A DNA stretch of 64,000 nucleotides from Leptospiraceae bacterium (GTDB lineage: Bacteria > Spirochaetota > Leptospiria > Leptospirales > Leptonemataceae), in contig BPKM01000004.1 in assembly GCA_026005135.1 (NCBI GenBank), positions 124,001 through 188,000 of the forward strand, read 5' to 3'. Positions 29,883-41,779 of the stretch are shown here, in pieces. Position numbers and translations under genes: made by a program. The notes beneath the pieces are model-generated. The model was not told the DNA's origin, did not search any database, and saw only the letters and a list, made by a program, of their open reading frames with translations. The first letter of the stretch is position 1. Every line of letters begins with the position of its first letter.

Positions 29883-30629
29883 TTAATAATCAATAAAAAA
29901 ATCTGGATTCGACAGGATAATTTCTGCATAAGAAAAATCATTAGGATAAGTAATTTTTATATTTTCTTGTATAGAAGGTATTAATTGAACATTAAGATTA
30001 TAATCATTTGCCCATGTAATTAAATCTGTATAAATTTCCTTAGTAGGTTTTTCTAAAAATAAATTTAAATATTTTCCGGGTAAAATCTGTGGTGTTTTAA
30101 TTGCAAATAATTTATCTCGATTTAATGGTTGAATCTGATTTTTATCATAATGAACAATGGTTTCTATAACAGAAGAAGCTAAAGAAATGCAGGATATTTC
30201 CTTTTGGCTGGATATCAATTTTAATACTTCATCTAATTCTTTTTCTAAAAAAATAGGTCGAGCAATATCATGGATAAATATTATTGAATTGTTTGGGTTG
30301 ATTTTTTCATGCTTTATATATTCTAATACAACTTTTAAACCTTCTTTTGTAGAATCATGTCGATTTTCTCCACCAATTGTATATAATAAATCATATTGTT
30401 TTAATAAACGTTTAGATAAATCTAAATAATCTTTATGAGATACATATATTATTCCTTCTGGTACATAGAGATTACTACCTTTTAATTTCTGAAACCATTT
30501 TATAAATCGAATGATCGAATATTCTGCTAAATATTTATCTTTTATTTTAATAAATTGTTTGGGAATATTTTGCTTTGTTCTACTACCTGTACCACCTGCA
30601 AGTAAAATAACAAAAATATGATATTTCAT
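29883..30629 (-). CDS. ispD: 2-C-methyl-D-erythritol 4-phosphate cytidylyltransferase
   Basis: This 248-residue enzyme is of the MEP isoprenoid pathway, which also uses IspH encoded at 58412-59650. The CTP-binding loop is LLAGGTGSRTKQNIPKQF. IFIHDIARPIF is the usual HDAARP motif, and KTPQILP matches the QTPQ segment. TarI-type ribitol-phosphate cytidylyltransferases are close relatives, but no teichoic-acid genes are nearby. Its ATG overlaps the repaired stop codon of the upstream kamA-like gene as ATGA. Confidence 0.88.
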   Translation of the reverse strand: MKYHIFVILLAGGTGSRTKQNIPKQFIKIKDKYLAEYSIIRFIKWFQKLKGSNLYVPEGIIYVSHKDYLDLSKRLLKQYDLLYTIGGENRHDSTKEGLKVVLEYIKHEKINPNNSIIFIHDIARPIFLEKELDEVLKLISSQKEISCISLASSVIETIVHYDKNQIQPLNRDKLFAIKTPQILPGKYLNLFLEKPTKEIYTDLITWANDYNLNVQLIPSIQENIKITYPNDFSYAEIILSNPDFFIDY

Positions 30630-31764
30630 ATCTCTTTTAATTTATATATTTTATTATAAGCATAATTATAACATAAATATTCCTTATTTGATGAATCATA
30701 TTCTTTAATATATTGGGAACTATGGGGATTTTTCCTCCTCCATCTGGCAAGTCCACTACATATTTAGGTAAAGCAATACCAGGATTTCTTCCTTGTAATT
30801 GTCTTATTATTTCTATTCCTTTTTGTAAAGAAACACGAAAATGAGATGTACCATATACTTCATCACAATGATGTAAGTAATAAGGTTTAATACCAAATTT
30901 TATTAATTTTAAAAATAATTCTTCTAAAATAGAAGCATTATCATTTATATTTTTTAACAATACAGATTGATTTAAAACAAGAACTCCACTTTTTTTTAAA
31001 AATTTGATTTTTTCATAAACAATATCTGTTAATTCTATAGGATGGTTAAAATGTGTTACAACTGTTACAGGATAATATTTTTCCAGTATATTGCATAATT
31101 CTTCTGTTATTCGATAAGGTAATGTTACTGGCATTCTTGTATGTATTCTAATACTATACAAATGTTCAATTCGTTTTAAATGAAATAATATTTCTTCTAT
31201 AAACTTATCCTCTAAACTTAAAGGATCTCCCCCTGATAAAATCACTTCTTTAATATTTTTATTGTTTTTTATATATTCTATTATAGAAAACAAATTCTGT
31301 TTTATAGAAATCGTACTCGGATGAGAAACTTTTCTTTTCCTCATACAAAATCGGCAATAAACTGCACAATTATGGGATAAATACCATAAAACCCTATCTG
31401 GATATCGATGAACCAGTTCAGGTATAGGAGAATGAATTTCTTCCCTTAATGGATCTTTTTCTTTAAAGACTGGATCTTCAATTTCTTTTATATTAGGTAA
31501 AATCTGTAATAATATAGGACAATTTTGATTATATAAATTTGCTAAACTTATATAATATTTTGTGACCTGAAATCTAAAATTTTGATGGATCTTCTGAAAA
31601 TTTTTTTTATAAGATTCTTCCAGGATATAAGAATAAGGACTTTTTTTTATTCTTTCTTTTCCCAAAAAATCAATTAATTCTTCTAAGGTTTTAATAGAAT
31701 TCTGTAATTCTTTTTTCCAATATTTGTTAGTATCAAAATAGATATTAGATAAAGAAGAATTCAT
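30626..31764 (-). CDS. KamA-family lysine 2,3-aminomutase-like radical SAM protein, 3' frameshift
   Basis: This is a radical-SAM, PLP-dependent aminomutase. The cluster motif CAVYCRFC is at 133-140, GGDPL follows, and the late segment PKYVVDLPDGGGK is diagnostic. Members convert lysine to beta-lysine, either free (KamA) or for modification of elongation factor P (EpmB); no EF-P gene is in the window. As it stands the frame ends at 30637 with an unnatural hydrophobic tail. Adding one A in the run at 30703-30706 gives KEYDSSNKEYLCYNYAYNK and a TGA at 30626 overlapping the ispD ATG. I take that as the true end. Confidence 0.88.
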
Positions 31765-31889
31765 TTTCGAATCAAAAATTTTTACTTAACATAAAAGGTA
31801 AAGTTTATATTTAAGGCATATTAAAAAATATGCCCATTTGTAAAACAAAATTTAAAGAAATTTTTTGTAAATTAATTATAACCCTAAAA

Positions 31890-33203
31890 CTAAAGATTAT
31901 ATTCCATACGTAAATGTTTAATTTCCTGTTCAAATTCTTTCCATAATTGATATTTTTTATTATGAAATGTAGATTCTACTCCCATTCGAATTAAATCGAC
32001 AATTTCAGTTATAGTAAAATTCAAGTATTTATATAAATTATAATATTCCTGTGTTAAATCTACATTAAAAATTTCTGGATCATCTGTATTTATTGTACAG
32101 ATAATTCCCATATCATAATATCTCCTTACAGGATGATCCTCTGGTCTTCTTACATATTTTCCAGTAAACAAATTTGAGGTAAGACAAATTTCTATAGGAA
32201 TTTGTTTATCCCTTAAATATTCCAATAAATCTGGATCCTGAATTGCAGACGTTCCATGCCCTATTCTTTCTGCTTTTAAGATTTTTACGGTATCCCAGAT
32301 AGACCATGGTCCATCATCTTCTCCACTATGGGCAACACAATGTAAACCTTCTGCTCTTGCTTGTGCGAAAACATCTTTAAAATCTCGTGCTGGTCCCATT
32401 AATTCTGCTCCACCTAATCCTATACCAATATGTGTATCTGTTTTCGCTTCTAATAAGCGTTGCAAATTCTTACTTGCATTTTCAGGTCCAAATGTTCTCG
32501 AAACATCAACTAAAAATTTTACTTCTGGTCCACCTTCTAAAACACATTCTTTTGCTAAATAATCTAAGGTTCGTGCAATTTCTTTAAATTCTAAACCATT
32601 CTGAATTAATCGAGATGGGGCATAAAATACTTCTGCATATTTAATATTATTATTAATTAAATATTGCTTTAAATTTTCAAAAATAAATTCAAAATCTTCT
32701 GGTTTTTTTATTGAATCCAAAATAAATAAAAATAATTTTATAAATTCATTTAGATTTTTAAATTGATATAATTTCTCAATTTCTTCTTTATTATATTGTT
32801 CTTTATGTTCTTCCAAAATCTTCATAATAGTTTCCTTAGAAATACAAGCTTCCATATGAAGATGAATTTCTGTTTTAGGTAATTTTCTTAAAAAATCTAA
32901 AATAATTTGATCTTCTTCTAATATTTCTGGTTTTATATCTGGAACTGTCCTTATCGCAGAAGCCGTTGCTAAATCTACTGTTAAAATATTTTGTATTAAT
33001 TCTTCTGAAGGATTTTCGATTTCTAATTGTTCTAATTCTAATTTCTGATTAATTAAATCATTTATCACTTTATCAAAAGAAAGATGTAAATCTAAACTAT
33101 AAGATTTATTTTGAGGTATACGTTTTTTTAGATTTTGTAATTCCAGTATTTCTTTATTAATATCTTTAATTTTTTTATAAATTTGTTCGAAAGTTATTTT
33201 CAT
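31890..33203 (-). CDS. add: Adenosine deaminase
   Basis: This 437-residue protein has the zinc-binding HLH in LPKTEIHLHMEA, the HSGEDDGPWSIWDT block with zinc-binding His and catalytic Glu, IGHGTSA, and the late NTDDPEIF motif. It deaminates adenosine to inosine in purine salvage. Residues 1-105 are an extra N-terminal helical region rich in Lys, Glu and Ile, making it longer than the usual ~340 residues. It lies six bases after the SpoIIE phosphatase gene in the same direction. Confidence 0.93.
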   Translation of the reverse strand: MKITFEQIYKKIKDINKEILELQNLKKRIPQNKSYSLDLHLSFDKVINDLINQKLELEQLEIENPSEELIQNILTVDLATASAIRTVPDIKPEILEEDQIILDFLRKLPKTEIHLHMEACISKETIMKILEEHKEQYNKEEIEKLYQFKNLNEFIKLFLFILDSIKKPEDFEFIFENLKQYLINNNIKYAEVFYAPSRLIQNGLEFKEIARTLDYLAKECVLEGGPEVKFLVDVSRTFGPENASKNLQRLLEAKTDTHIGIGLGGAELMGPARDFKDVFAQARAEGLHCVAHSGEDDGPWSIWDTVKILKAERIGHGTSAIQDPDLLEYLRDKQIPIEICLTSNLFTGKYVRRPEDHPVRRYYDMGIICTINTDDPEIFNVDLTQEYYNLYKYLNFTITEIVDLIRMGVESTFHNKKYQLWKEFEQEIKHLRMEYNL

Positions 33204-33209
33204 TTTTTA

Positions 33210-36200
33210 CTATTTAGAAGGTGATTTGATATTATTAATATATTGCTCTATTTTATGTTTTAATCGTTTAGCCTGCTCATTATCCGGATCTAATTCAAAA
33301 ACTTTTTCTAAAAAAATATTAGCTCTACCAATATGTTGCAAATGATAATGTACATCTGCTAATTGTAATAAAGTAGTAACACGATTTGGATTTAATTCAT
33401 AAGCTTTTTCTGCTGTTTTTAATGCTTTCTCTAAATTTCCTCTTTTTTTATGAGCAATCGATAAATATAACCAGAAATCTTCAATATGGGGATCCTGCTC
33501 AAGATATTTTTCTAAGATTTCTACTGCTCTTTCGTAATCTTCTAATTTAAATGTTAAAATAGCTAATTTTTTATTCAATTCTTGATTATTTTTTTCTAAT
33601 TCATATGCCTGGGTAAAATATTCAAGAGCTTTTTGATAATCACGTTGTTTTAGTGCTTCATTCCCTTTGTGTATTAACTCTTCAAAATTATCATTTATTT
33701 GTTTAAATTCTATTTCTTCTATTATTTGATTAGGATCTTCTTCGTCTAATACAATAACTTGAACTTTTTCCGTTTCTCCTTTACTTTGCTTTACTTCCTG
33801 TTTTACAATAAAGTCTTCTTCTTGTACAGAAACATCAGATTTTTCTCTTATAAACGTTGATTCAGGCAATGATTGTTCTGACTCAATTCCAACTGATAAA
33901 TATTCAATTTTTAATAAAGAAATATCATCTGTTAATCGTCCTCGTTTTTTGATTCCCTCATAAATTGCTTGTAAATCTCCTCTTGCTTCTTCTACAATTT
34001 TTAATATAAGATATTCATCTTCATTGATAATTCTTATTCCTTCTTCTGTACCAATTTCTATATCATCTCTACCATCAGAACCAGCTATTATAATATCTCC
34101 TGGTTGCAATTGAAAGATTTGTACTTCAAAAGGATATTCGGATTCCAAACCTAATTTTCGTAATTTTAATTCCTCTTCTATAAAGCTGGCTTTCCCATTT
34201 CTATAAACAATTTGAAAAGGATGCTCTGCATTGAAATAATACATCTTACCTGTTTCTTCATCAATTAGATCTACAACACAGGAAATACACATAGAGCCAT
34301 TAAAAGCAGCAAATACACCATGAATTTCTTCATACGTTTCTGTTAACCATTCTTCCGGGGTCATATCTAAAACTCTATCGTGCGGGCAGAACGAGCCATA
34401 ATAGCATTCATAACAACTCCCATTACAAGAGCACCACCTGCACCCTGGGTAGATTTTCCCATTGCATCTCCATTCATTGCAACTATAAAGCGTTTAGCGG
34501 TATCTAAGGATTTACCCAATCGCAAATTTCCTGTAACACAAATATCACCACCAATTTCTGAAGTTTTTCCTCGAAATTCAAATTCTTTATATTGCTTTAC
34601 TATAAATTCTGTGGGAACCTTCTGGGACTTATTAAAATTAACCATTAAAGGTTTTAATAGTAAAGAAGTTAAATAATAATCTCCATCTTGCATTTGTTTT
34701 AAACGTCTAACTTCCTGTAAAGAAGCATTTAATTCCGCCGTTCTTTCTCTTACTTTCTCTTCGAGATTATTAGCATAATCCTGTAATTGTTCTTTTGCTT
34801 CTCGAATAGAAACCACCATTTTATTAAAAGAAGTCGCTAAATATCCAATTTCGTCCTGAACATATACTGGAACTTTTACTGATAAATCCCCTCGATTTAC
34901 TTTTTTAACACCTTCTAAAAGCTCATCTAAGGGTTTTATTAAACTTCCTCTAAAAAATAATGGATAAATTACTGTTACAACAAAAAAAATAATCAAAAAG
35001 ATAATGGTTTGTTGTAAAGCTGAATGATGTATAAAAGCTCTATAATCAATATAGCGATATCCACCTTCATATACAATATTACTATCTGGATCATATTCCA
35101 CATAACTTACAAAATGAGTAAATCCATCTTTACTTGCCCTATAATGACGCACTTTATGTGGTCTAAGTGGTGCAAGATATTGATAAATTTTTAGCTTTAA
35201 AATCTTTCCAGATGCTTCTTGATTATTTTTAAGAATCTGTCTAATTACTTCTGCAAATGGACGAAATTCCTTAGGTGTTTTTCTTAAATATTTTTCAATT
35301 TCTTTTCTAAAATCTTCATCATGTATAAAAGTAATTCTGTTATAATTCACAAACGTTAATTTATTTAACTCATCAAAATATTTTAATAGATCTTTTTTTA
35401 AATTACCATTTTGTGTCTCTTTATAATGTTTTAAAAAATCTAAAATACTTATTTTATAAGCAATAAAGTATTCTGGCATTTTTTTCTAATTCTTGTTTTA
35501 AGAAATTTTTAAAATCATTTTCAGGATAATTTTTAATATTTTCATAAAAAGCAGTATTTTCCAAATCTGCTAAAAAAAACTGGAAAGGTATTTTATCTTT
35601 TTCTGAACTTTTAAAATAATCTTCTCTTGTATATACATAATAATGTTCATGATTATTTAAATCATATTTATATAAATATACCATTTCTGGATGATAAATT
35701 TGAGCTTTTATTGCTTTTTCTATATTTTCTATTCTAAGGGCATCATATTCTTTTTCTTTATCACCTAAGGTTATATAAGCAAGTCCCTGCATTAATAATA
35801 AAAAAGTTACCAATGTAATACCTATAATTTTAGCCATGAAGGTAGTTCTATCTTCTGTAACATTAATATATAAAATAACAACAGCAAAAAATGCTAATAC
35901 TTCTAAAATCACTAAAGCATTAACATAAATACCTCTATCAACAACACCATCCCTACTTAATGTATTTAATATCCCCGGAATTACTGCGCCAATTAAAACA
36001 CTTATTGTATAAATAAGAATTGCATTTCTACTTTTTTTATTTTTCGAAATAAAACTGCTCTCCAGATACCAATAATTGCAATAAGTAAAATATAGAGCAT
36101 AATAAAGTATGCTACCGATTCTGACTAATAAACTCTGCATCATAATCCCAGTAATGCCCCGTAAAATGGAATTTATATTCGAGCATTCCTTGTTAACATA

Positions 36201-36592
36201 ATAAAAGGCTGCTAACGACAGCTCAGACCAATTAGCCATTGTATATACAAGAATAGCTTTTCTGAATTCTGGGCCATGTGTACTTTCTGGAAATAAAAAT
36301 ATGAAATTGTAAGAATATATAATCAATGCATGGATAGATAAATCCTACAGTGTAAGAATGCGATGGGCAGCAGCAGCAGGGATGATAAACCATTGCTGAA
36401 ATCCAGTAACCTAGATTAAAAAAAACCCTGGTATAAAGAAGCCTTTAGCCAATGCTAGTTGTATATGCTGATCGTTCTGTTTAATAGAATAAAAGGAAAA
36501 AACAGAAAAAAAAATGCATAAGAAGTAGCTAACATGCTACCAAAGGATAAAAAGTTAAAATATATATTATATTGATTTAATATATCAAACAT
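33210..36592 (-). pseudogene. Membrane SpoIIE-family phosphatase with HAMP and TPRs, many frameshifts
   Basis: This reads as one large gene (about 1100 residues) broken by several indels. The likely start is ATG 36592 (MFDILNQYN) behind a strong GGAGGGGG site. N-terminal membrane helices come first, then a second hydrophobic block (NAILIYTISVLIGAVIPG, NTLSRD). A HAMP domain follows (LIKPLDELLEG to DEIGYLATSFNKMV), then a coiled coil, a SpoIIE/PP2C domain (KTSEIGGDICVTG, NGDAMGKSTQGAGG, AGSDGRDDI, LTDDISLLKI) and C-terminal TPRs. Frame changes are seen near 36500, 36415, 36385, 36345, 36200, 36115, 36050, 35470 and 34375, yet each piece keeps a sensible protein. Such proteins control partner-switching anti-sigma systems in response to envelope signals. 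Confidence 0.82.
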
Positions 36593-36762
36593 TCCCCCTC
36601 CACTTCCTCATCATTCAATATCATCGTCATAATTACTTTAACTTATAACTTAAAAAAATTTTTTTAACTATACGTATAAAAATAAATAAAATTATACATT
36701 ATTGTCAAGAAAATTTAAATAGAAGCAATACTTAATTTAAAATTCAAATCTATTAGAACGTT

Positions 36763-38061
<1,299 letters not shown>

Positions 38062-38174
38062 TGCAAGTTCCTTATTTATATATTTTATAGTTTTAATATT
38101 AAAACATTAAATTAATAATACTTTTTTTATAATTATTTTGTCGTCAAACGATTTCATCATTTATTCATTTATTA

Positions 38175-38353
38175 AGCTATGTTGCATAAAAGTTAATTAT
38201 TTGCTATTTATAAAAATATTTACTTATACTATTAGACAATTTTCCTTGATATGAAAAAAAGTACTGAATTATTAAACATATGTTAGTAATATTTGAAAAA
38301 ATTTTGCTTTTATAAAAAATTTTGTTTTAAAACGATAGTTATGCTACAAAACC
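38175..38353 (+). mobile_element. MITE copy 2 (179 bp) with 9-bp target duplication
   Basis: The element has ends AGCTATGTTGCATAA and TTATGCTACAAAACC, slightly diverged versions of the 15-bp inverted ends of the other copies. It is flanked by perfect 9-bp direct repeats CATTTATTA at 38166-38174 and 38354-38362, which prove insertion by transposition. It has no coding potential. It lies between the purB start and the diguanylate cyclase start and could affect either promoter. Confidence 0.92.
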
Positions 38354-38435
38354 CATTTATTACTGACAAAATAGCATCAATTTGTTAATAAATATTTATT
38401 GACTTTTATTAATTTTAAAATTAATTGCATAAAAA

Positions 38436-39782
38436 ATGACAAAAGACAGCAACCCTTCCAGAATCAAAAAAATTGTTTTTCTTATTTCTAGTGATATTGA
38501 AATACGATTGATTTTATCAAAGGAATTTACTCAATATGGCTATCAAATTTATGAATTTGCAAATTTGCATCAAGTTATACCCTTTTTAAAAATTCAAAAA
38601 CCAGATGTATTGATTATTCATTACAACAACTTTCCAGAAAATATAAATATATTAACAGCAGAAATTATAGAAGAAATAAAACAAAAATGTTATTTTATTT
38701 TTTTAATAAATAAATCTTTACAAAAAACAGATTTTTCTATACGATTAGATGTTATAAGAATGGGAGGAAATCAGATATATTATATTAACGAAGAAACGAA
38801 AGAAATACCTATTAATGCCATTTTAAATGAAATTGATCATTATTTAGATTTACAGACCCAACAAACCATTCATATTCTATATATAAGAAACAAAGAAGAA
38901 TTTAATGATATTTATATTGATCTTTTAAAACAATCCCATTTTAATGTTGATGTTTTTTCTTATGAACAAATTCCAGAATTATTAAACCATAGAAATTTAT
39001 TATTACTACAAGAATTATATTATGGAATTATTTTAAATCTATATTATCCAGACTTTCTGGGTATAGAATTAGCTTCTATAATAAGACAATTTCCGGAATT
39101 AAAATATATTCCATTGTTATTTCTTTCCAAAGAAAAAGATATTAATCGTTATCTTTATACAATACAAAAAGGTGGTGATACTTATATTATTCATCCTACT
39201 CAACCAGAAGTGTTTATAACAACTATTTATTCTCAATATTCTAAATATAGATTATATAAAAATAGTTTAGAAAAAGATTTAATGACCAATTTATATAATC
39301 ATCATTCTTTTTTACGTAAATTAGAAATGAAAATCAATATCTATCAAAAAGCCAATCAAAGTTTTGCCTATGCTTTAGTTGATATAGATAATTTTAAAAA
39401 AATTAATGATACTTATGGACATCAGGTTGGTGATCAGGTAATTATAAATCTCGCAAGATTTTTAAAACATAATTTAAGAAATTATGATACTATTGGTCGA
39501 TATGGTGGAGAAGAATTTTCTATTATATTAAACGTAGAAAAAAAGGAAGATGCATTAAAAATAATGGAAAGAATAAGAAAAAATTTTTCATTAATAAATC
39601 ATCATTTTGATAACCAGATATTTCAATGTACAATCAGTATTGGTATAGCAATGTTTCCAGAATTTTCTACTGCAACAGAATTGATCAGTGCAGCAGATTA
39701 TGGACTGTACCAATCCAAAGAACAGGGAAGAAATAAAGTCATTATTATCGAGAAAAAACATTTAAAAAAAGATAGTCAATAG
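38436..39782 (+). CDS. Diguanylate cyclase with two receiver-like domains
   Basis: This 448-residue protein has two N-terminal receiver-like domains followed by a GGDEF domain. The first (about 10-125) starts KKIVFLISSDIEIRLILSKEF and lacks a clear phospho-acceptor. In the second (about 145-275) the acceptor region reads GIILNLYYPDFLGIEL, with Asn where Asp is usual, so neither seems phosphorylatable. The catalytic motif is GRYGGEEFSIIL near residue 356, with an RNYD inhibitory site just before it, so c-di-GMP synthesis is likely. A TTGACT box lies 37 bases upstream of the ATG with no Shine-Dalgarno sequence. A MITE is inserted just upstream. Confidence 0.86.
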   Translation: MTKDSNPSRIKKIVFLISSDIEIRLILSKEFTQYGYQIYEFANLHQVIPFLKIQKPDVLIIHYNNFPENINILTAEIIEEIKQKCYFIFLINKSLQKTDFSIRLDVIRMGGNQIYYINEETKEIPINAILNEIDHYLDLQTQQTIHILYIRNKEEFNDIYIDLLKQSHFNVDVFSYEQIPELLNHRNLLLLQELYYGIILNLYYPDFLGIELASIIRQFPELKYIPLLFLSKEKDINRYLYTIQKGGDTYIIHPTQPEVFITTIYSQYSKYRLYKNSLEKDLMTNLYNHHSFLRKLEMKINIYQKANQSFAYALVDIDNFKKINDTYGHQVGDQVIINLARFLKHNLRNYDTIGRYGGEEFSIILNVEKKEDALKIMERIRKNFSLINHHFDNQIFQCTISIGIAMFPEFSTATELISAADYGLYQSKEQGRNKVIIIEKKHLKKDSQ

Positions 39783-39807
39783 AACTTATAAAACAATTCT
39801 GTAATTT

Positions 39808-40428
39808 ATGCTTATTGATTTAAAAGAACTTTCTCCTAATCAAATTTATTATCAAATTATACAAACATTAATTCCAAGACCTATTGCCTGGATTTTAACA
39901 GATAATGGTAATGGTACTTATAATTTAGCTCCTTTTTCTTATTTTAATGGTATTTCCAGTAATCCACCACTAATTTTTGTTTCTATTGGTATTAAACCAG
40001 ATGGTAGTAAAAAAGATACATGGATTAATATAAACGAAAGAAATCATTTTATTGTTCATATACCTTCTGTAGAGTTAGTTAAAGAAGTAAATCAAAGTTC
40101 AGCCACATTACCACATGGAGAATCGGAATTAAATCAACTGAATTTAGAATTAGAATATTTTGATCCTTCTATAACTCCTTTACCAAGAATAAAAAAAGCA
40201 AAAATTGCATTTGTCTGCGAAAAATTTCAAATTATCGAAATTGGAGAAACCCCACAGGGATTAATCTTAGGACATGTAAAATATATTTTTGTCGATGATA
40301 GTTGTATTGAAAAAGATGCAAAAGGTCGTATTATTGTTAATCCCAAAAAAGTAGACCCTCTCGCACGACTTGGTGCCTCCACGTTTGCAACACTGGGAGA
40401 ATTAATTGAATTACAAAGACCAAAGTAA
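39808..40428 (+). CDS. Flavin reductase-like FMN-binding protein
   Basis: This 206-residue split-barrel flavin-binding protein starts with LSPNQIYYQIIQTLIPRPIAWI followed by NLAPFSYFNGISSNPPLIFVSIG, the typical flavin-reductase-like signature (PRPIAW, NLAPFSYF). Relatives bind FMN and serve as reductases or as unknown redox partners. There is no signal peptide. It lies 25 bases downstream of the cyclase and two bases upstream of a lipoprotein gene, so co-transcription is likely. Confidence 0.85.
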   Translation: MLIDLKELSPNQIYYQIIQTLIPRPIAWILTDNGNGTYNLAPFSYFNGISSNPPLIFVSIGIKPDGSKKDTWININERNHFIVHIPSVELVKEVNQSSATLPHGESELNQLNLELEYFDPSITPLPRIKKAKIAFVCEKFQIIEIGETPQGLILGHVKYIFVDDSCIEKDAKGRIIVNPKKVDPLARLGASTFATLGELIELQRPK

Positions 40429-40430
40429 TA

Positions 40431-40919
40431 ATGCAGAAGAATGTTTTAATTTGTGTTCTATTATTATATTCGATATCCTGTTTAAGTACTAACAAAAAAT
40501 TTCAAAAATTAGAAAAAGAAAATGAAAATATAGGGATCTTATATTTAATGAGAAGATATTCCCCCTTATTAGCATTATTTGATTTTGATATTGAAATTTA
40601 CCAATATAAAGGACATTTCAAAAATCATAATAAAATTAAAATTTATGAGTTAGAATTAAAACCTGGAGAATTTGCTATCTTTTATTTACAAGAAGGTTTT
40701 TATGAAATTATTTTTCCCTATTTTTCCCATTATAATCATATTTTTTATATCACAAAAAAACAAGTTCTCTTTAAGAATATTGAAATTTATTCGAAAAGTT
40801 TTTTTAGTCTTCCAGATATTATCATTACAGATTTAACTAAAGAAAAAGCAGTAGAATATTTATTAGAATCTGGGGGTATGTTTCAGAATCAATCTATAAA
40901 TGGAACAACTAAAAATTGA
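40431..40919 (+). CDS. Hypothetical lipoprotein
   Basis: This 162-residue protein has the signal peptide MQKNVLICVLLLYSISC, ending in a lipobox (SISC). The rest is beta-rich with many Tyr and Phe residues (GEFAIFYLQEGFYEIIFPYF) and resembles no family I know. It begins two bases after the flavin reductase-like gene. The 3' end overlaps the convergent hydrolase gene by 31 bases. Confidence 0.65.
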   Translation: MQKNVLICVLLLYSISCLSTNKKFQKLEKENENIGILYLMRRYSPLLALFDFDIEIYQYKGHFKNHNKIKIYELELKPGEFAIFYLQEGFYEIIFPYFSHYNHIFYITKKQVLFKNIEIYSKSFFSLPDIIITDLTKEKAVEYLLESGGMFQNQSINGTTKN

Positions 40920-41779
40920 TCATCTTTTATAGATGAAATCTGTTCTAATAATTTTAATAACGTTTTTGCAGTTTGAGAATTACCAAAAAACATCCAATTA
41001 GAATGATTTCCACCTTGCACTGAAATAAAGATTTTAGGTGAATTTGCAGCTTCGAATAGACGTAATCCCATATAATATGGGACAACAGGATCATCAGTAC
41101 CATAAATAAAGATAATAGGTTTATAAATTAATTTTATATAATTAATTGGGGAATATTTTTCATCATAAAATTCTTTTACGATAAATCGAAATGGTATTAA
41201 ACAATAAATATCAGAATGTATATTAATAATTTGATGATAAGAATCAAAAGAAGAATCAATAATTAGAGCTAAAACTTTTTCGTGATTTAAATACTTAGAC
41301 ATAACAAAAGAAGTAATTAATATTGCTCCACCTAAACTTTGTCCCCAAAGAATTACTTTTTTATTTTTCTTTAAAGCTAATTCAACTGAATAATCAATTA
41401 ATTCCTTTACATCGAAAAAATTTTTTTTATGTTCTACTTTTCCTTCAGATTTTCCAAAGCCCCTATAATCCCAAATAATTACATCATAACCATAATTAGT
41501 TATCCAATAAATTCCTAAGTAATGAGAAGATATGTTTTGTGCATTTCCATGAAAATAAACAATTATAGTATCTTTTGAAATTTCCGGTCTTTTATTATAT
41601 AAATAATATCCATGTAATTTTATATTATCCTTTGTTAGGTAATATATATCCTCATATTTTAAATTAAATCTTTTTGGAGAATAATATTCATAATCTGTAG
41701 GATGATAAAAAATGGATGTACAATTAAAACAAATAAGTAAAATTAAGTTTAAGATGATATATATTTTCTTCCCACTCAT
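40889..41779 (-). CDS. Alpha/beta hydrolase, probable lipoprotein
   Basis: This 296-residue serine hydrolase of the S33/BEM46-like group has the nucleophile elbow GQSLGG, the oxyanion region VYFHGNAQNISSH, WDYRGFGKSEG, the acid in YGTDDPVVP and the catalytic His in GGNHSNW. The leader MSGKKIYIILNLILLICFNC ends in a spirochaete-type lipobox, so it is probably attached to a membrane facing the periplasm. The substrate is unknown. Its start overlaps the end of the DUF4105 gene by 56 bases. Confidence 0.85.
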   Translation of the reverse strand: MSGKKIYIILNLILLICFNCTSIFYHPTDYEYYSPKRFNLKYEDIYYLTKDNIKLHGYYLYNKRPEISKDTIIVYFHGNAQNISSHYLGIYWITNYGYDVIIWDYRGFGKSEGKVEHKKNFFDVKELIDYSVELALKKNKKVILWGQSLGGAILITSFVMSKYLNHEKVLALIIDSSFDSYHQIINIHSDIYCLIPFRFIVKEFYDEKYSPINYIKLIYKPIIFIYGTDDPVVPYYMGLRLFEAANSPKIFISVQGGNHSNWMFFGNSQTAKTLLKLLEQISSIKDDQFLVVPFID

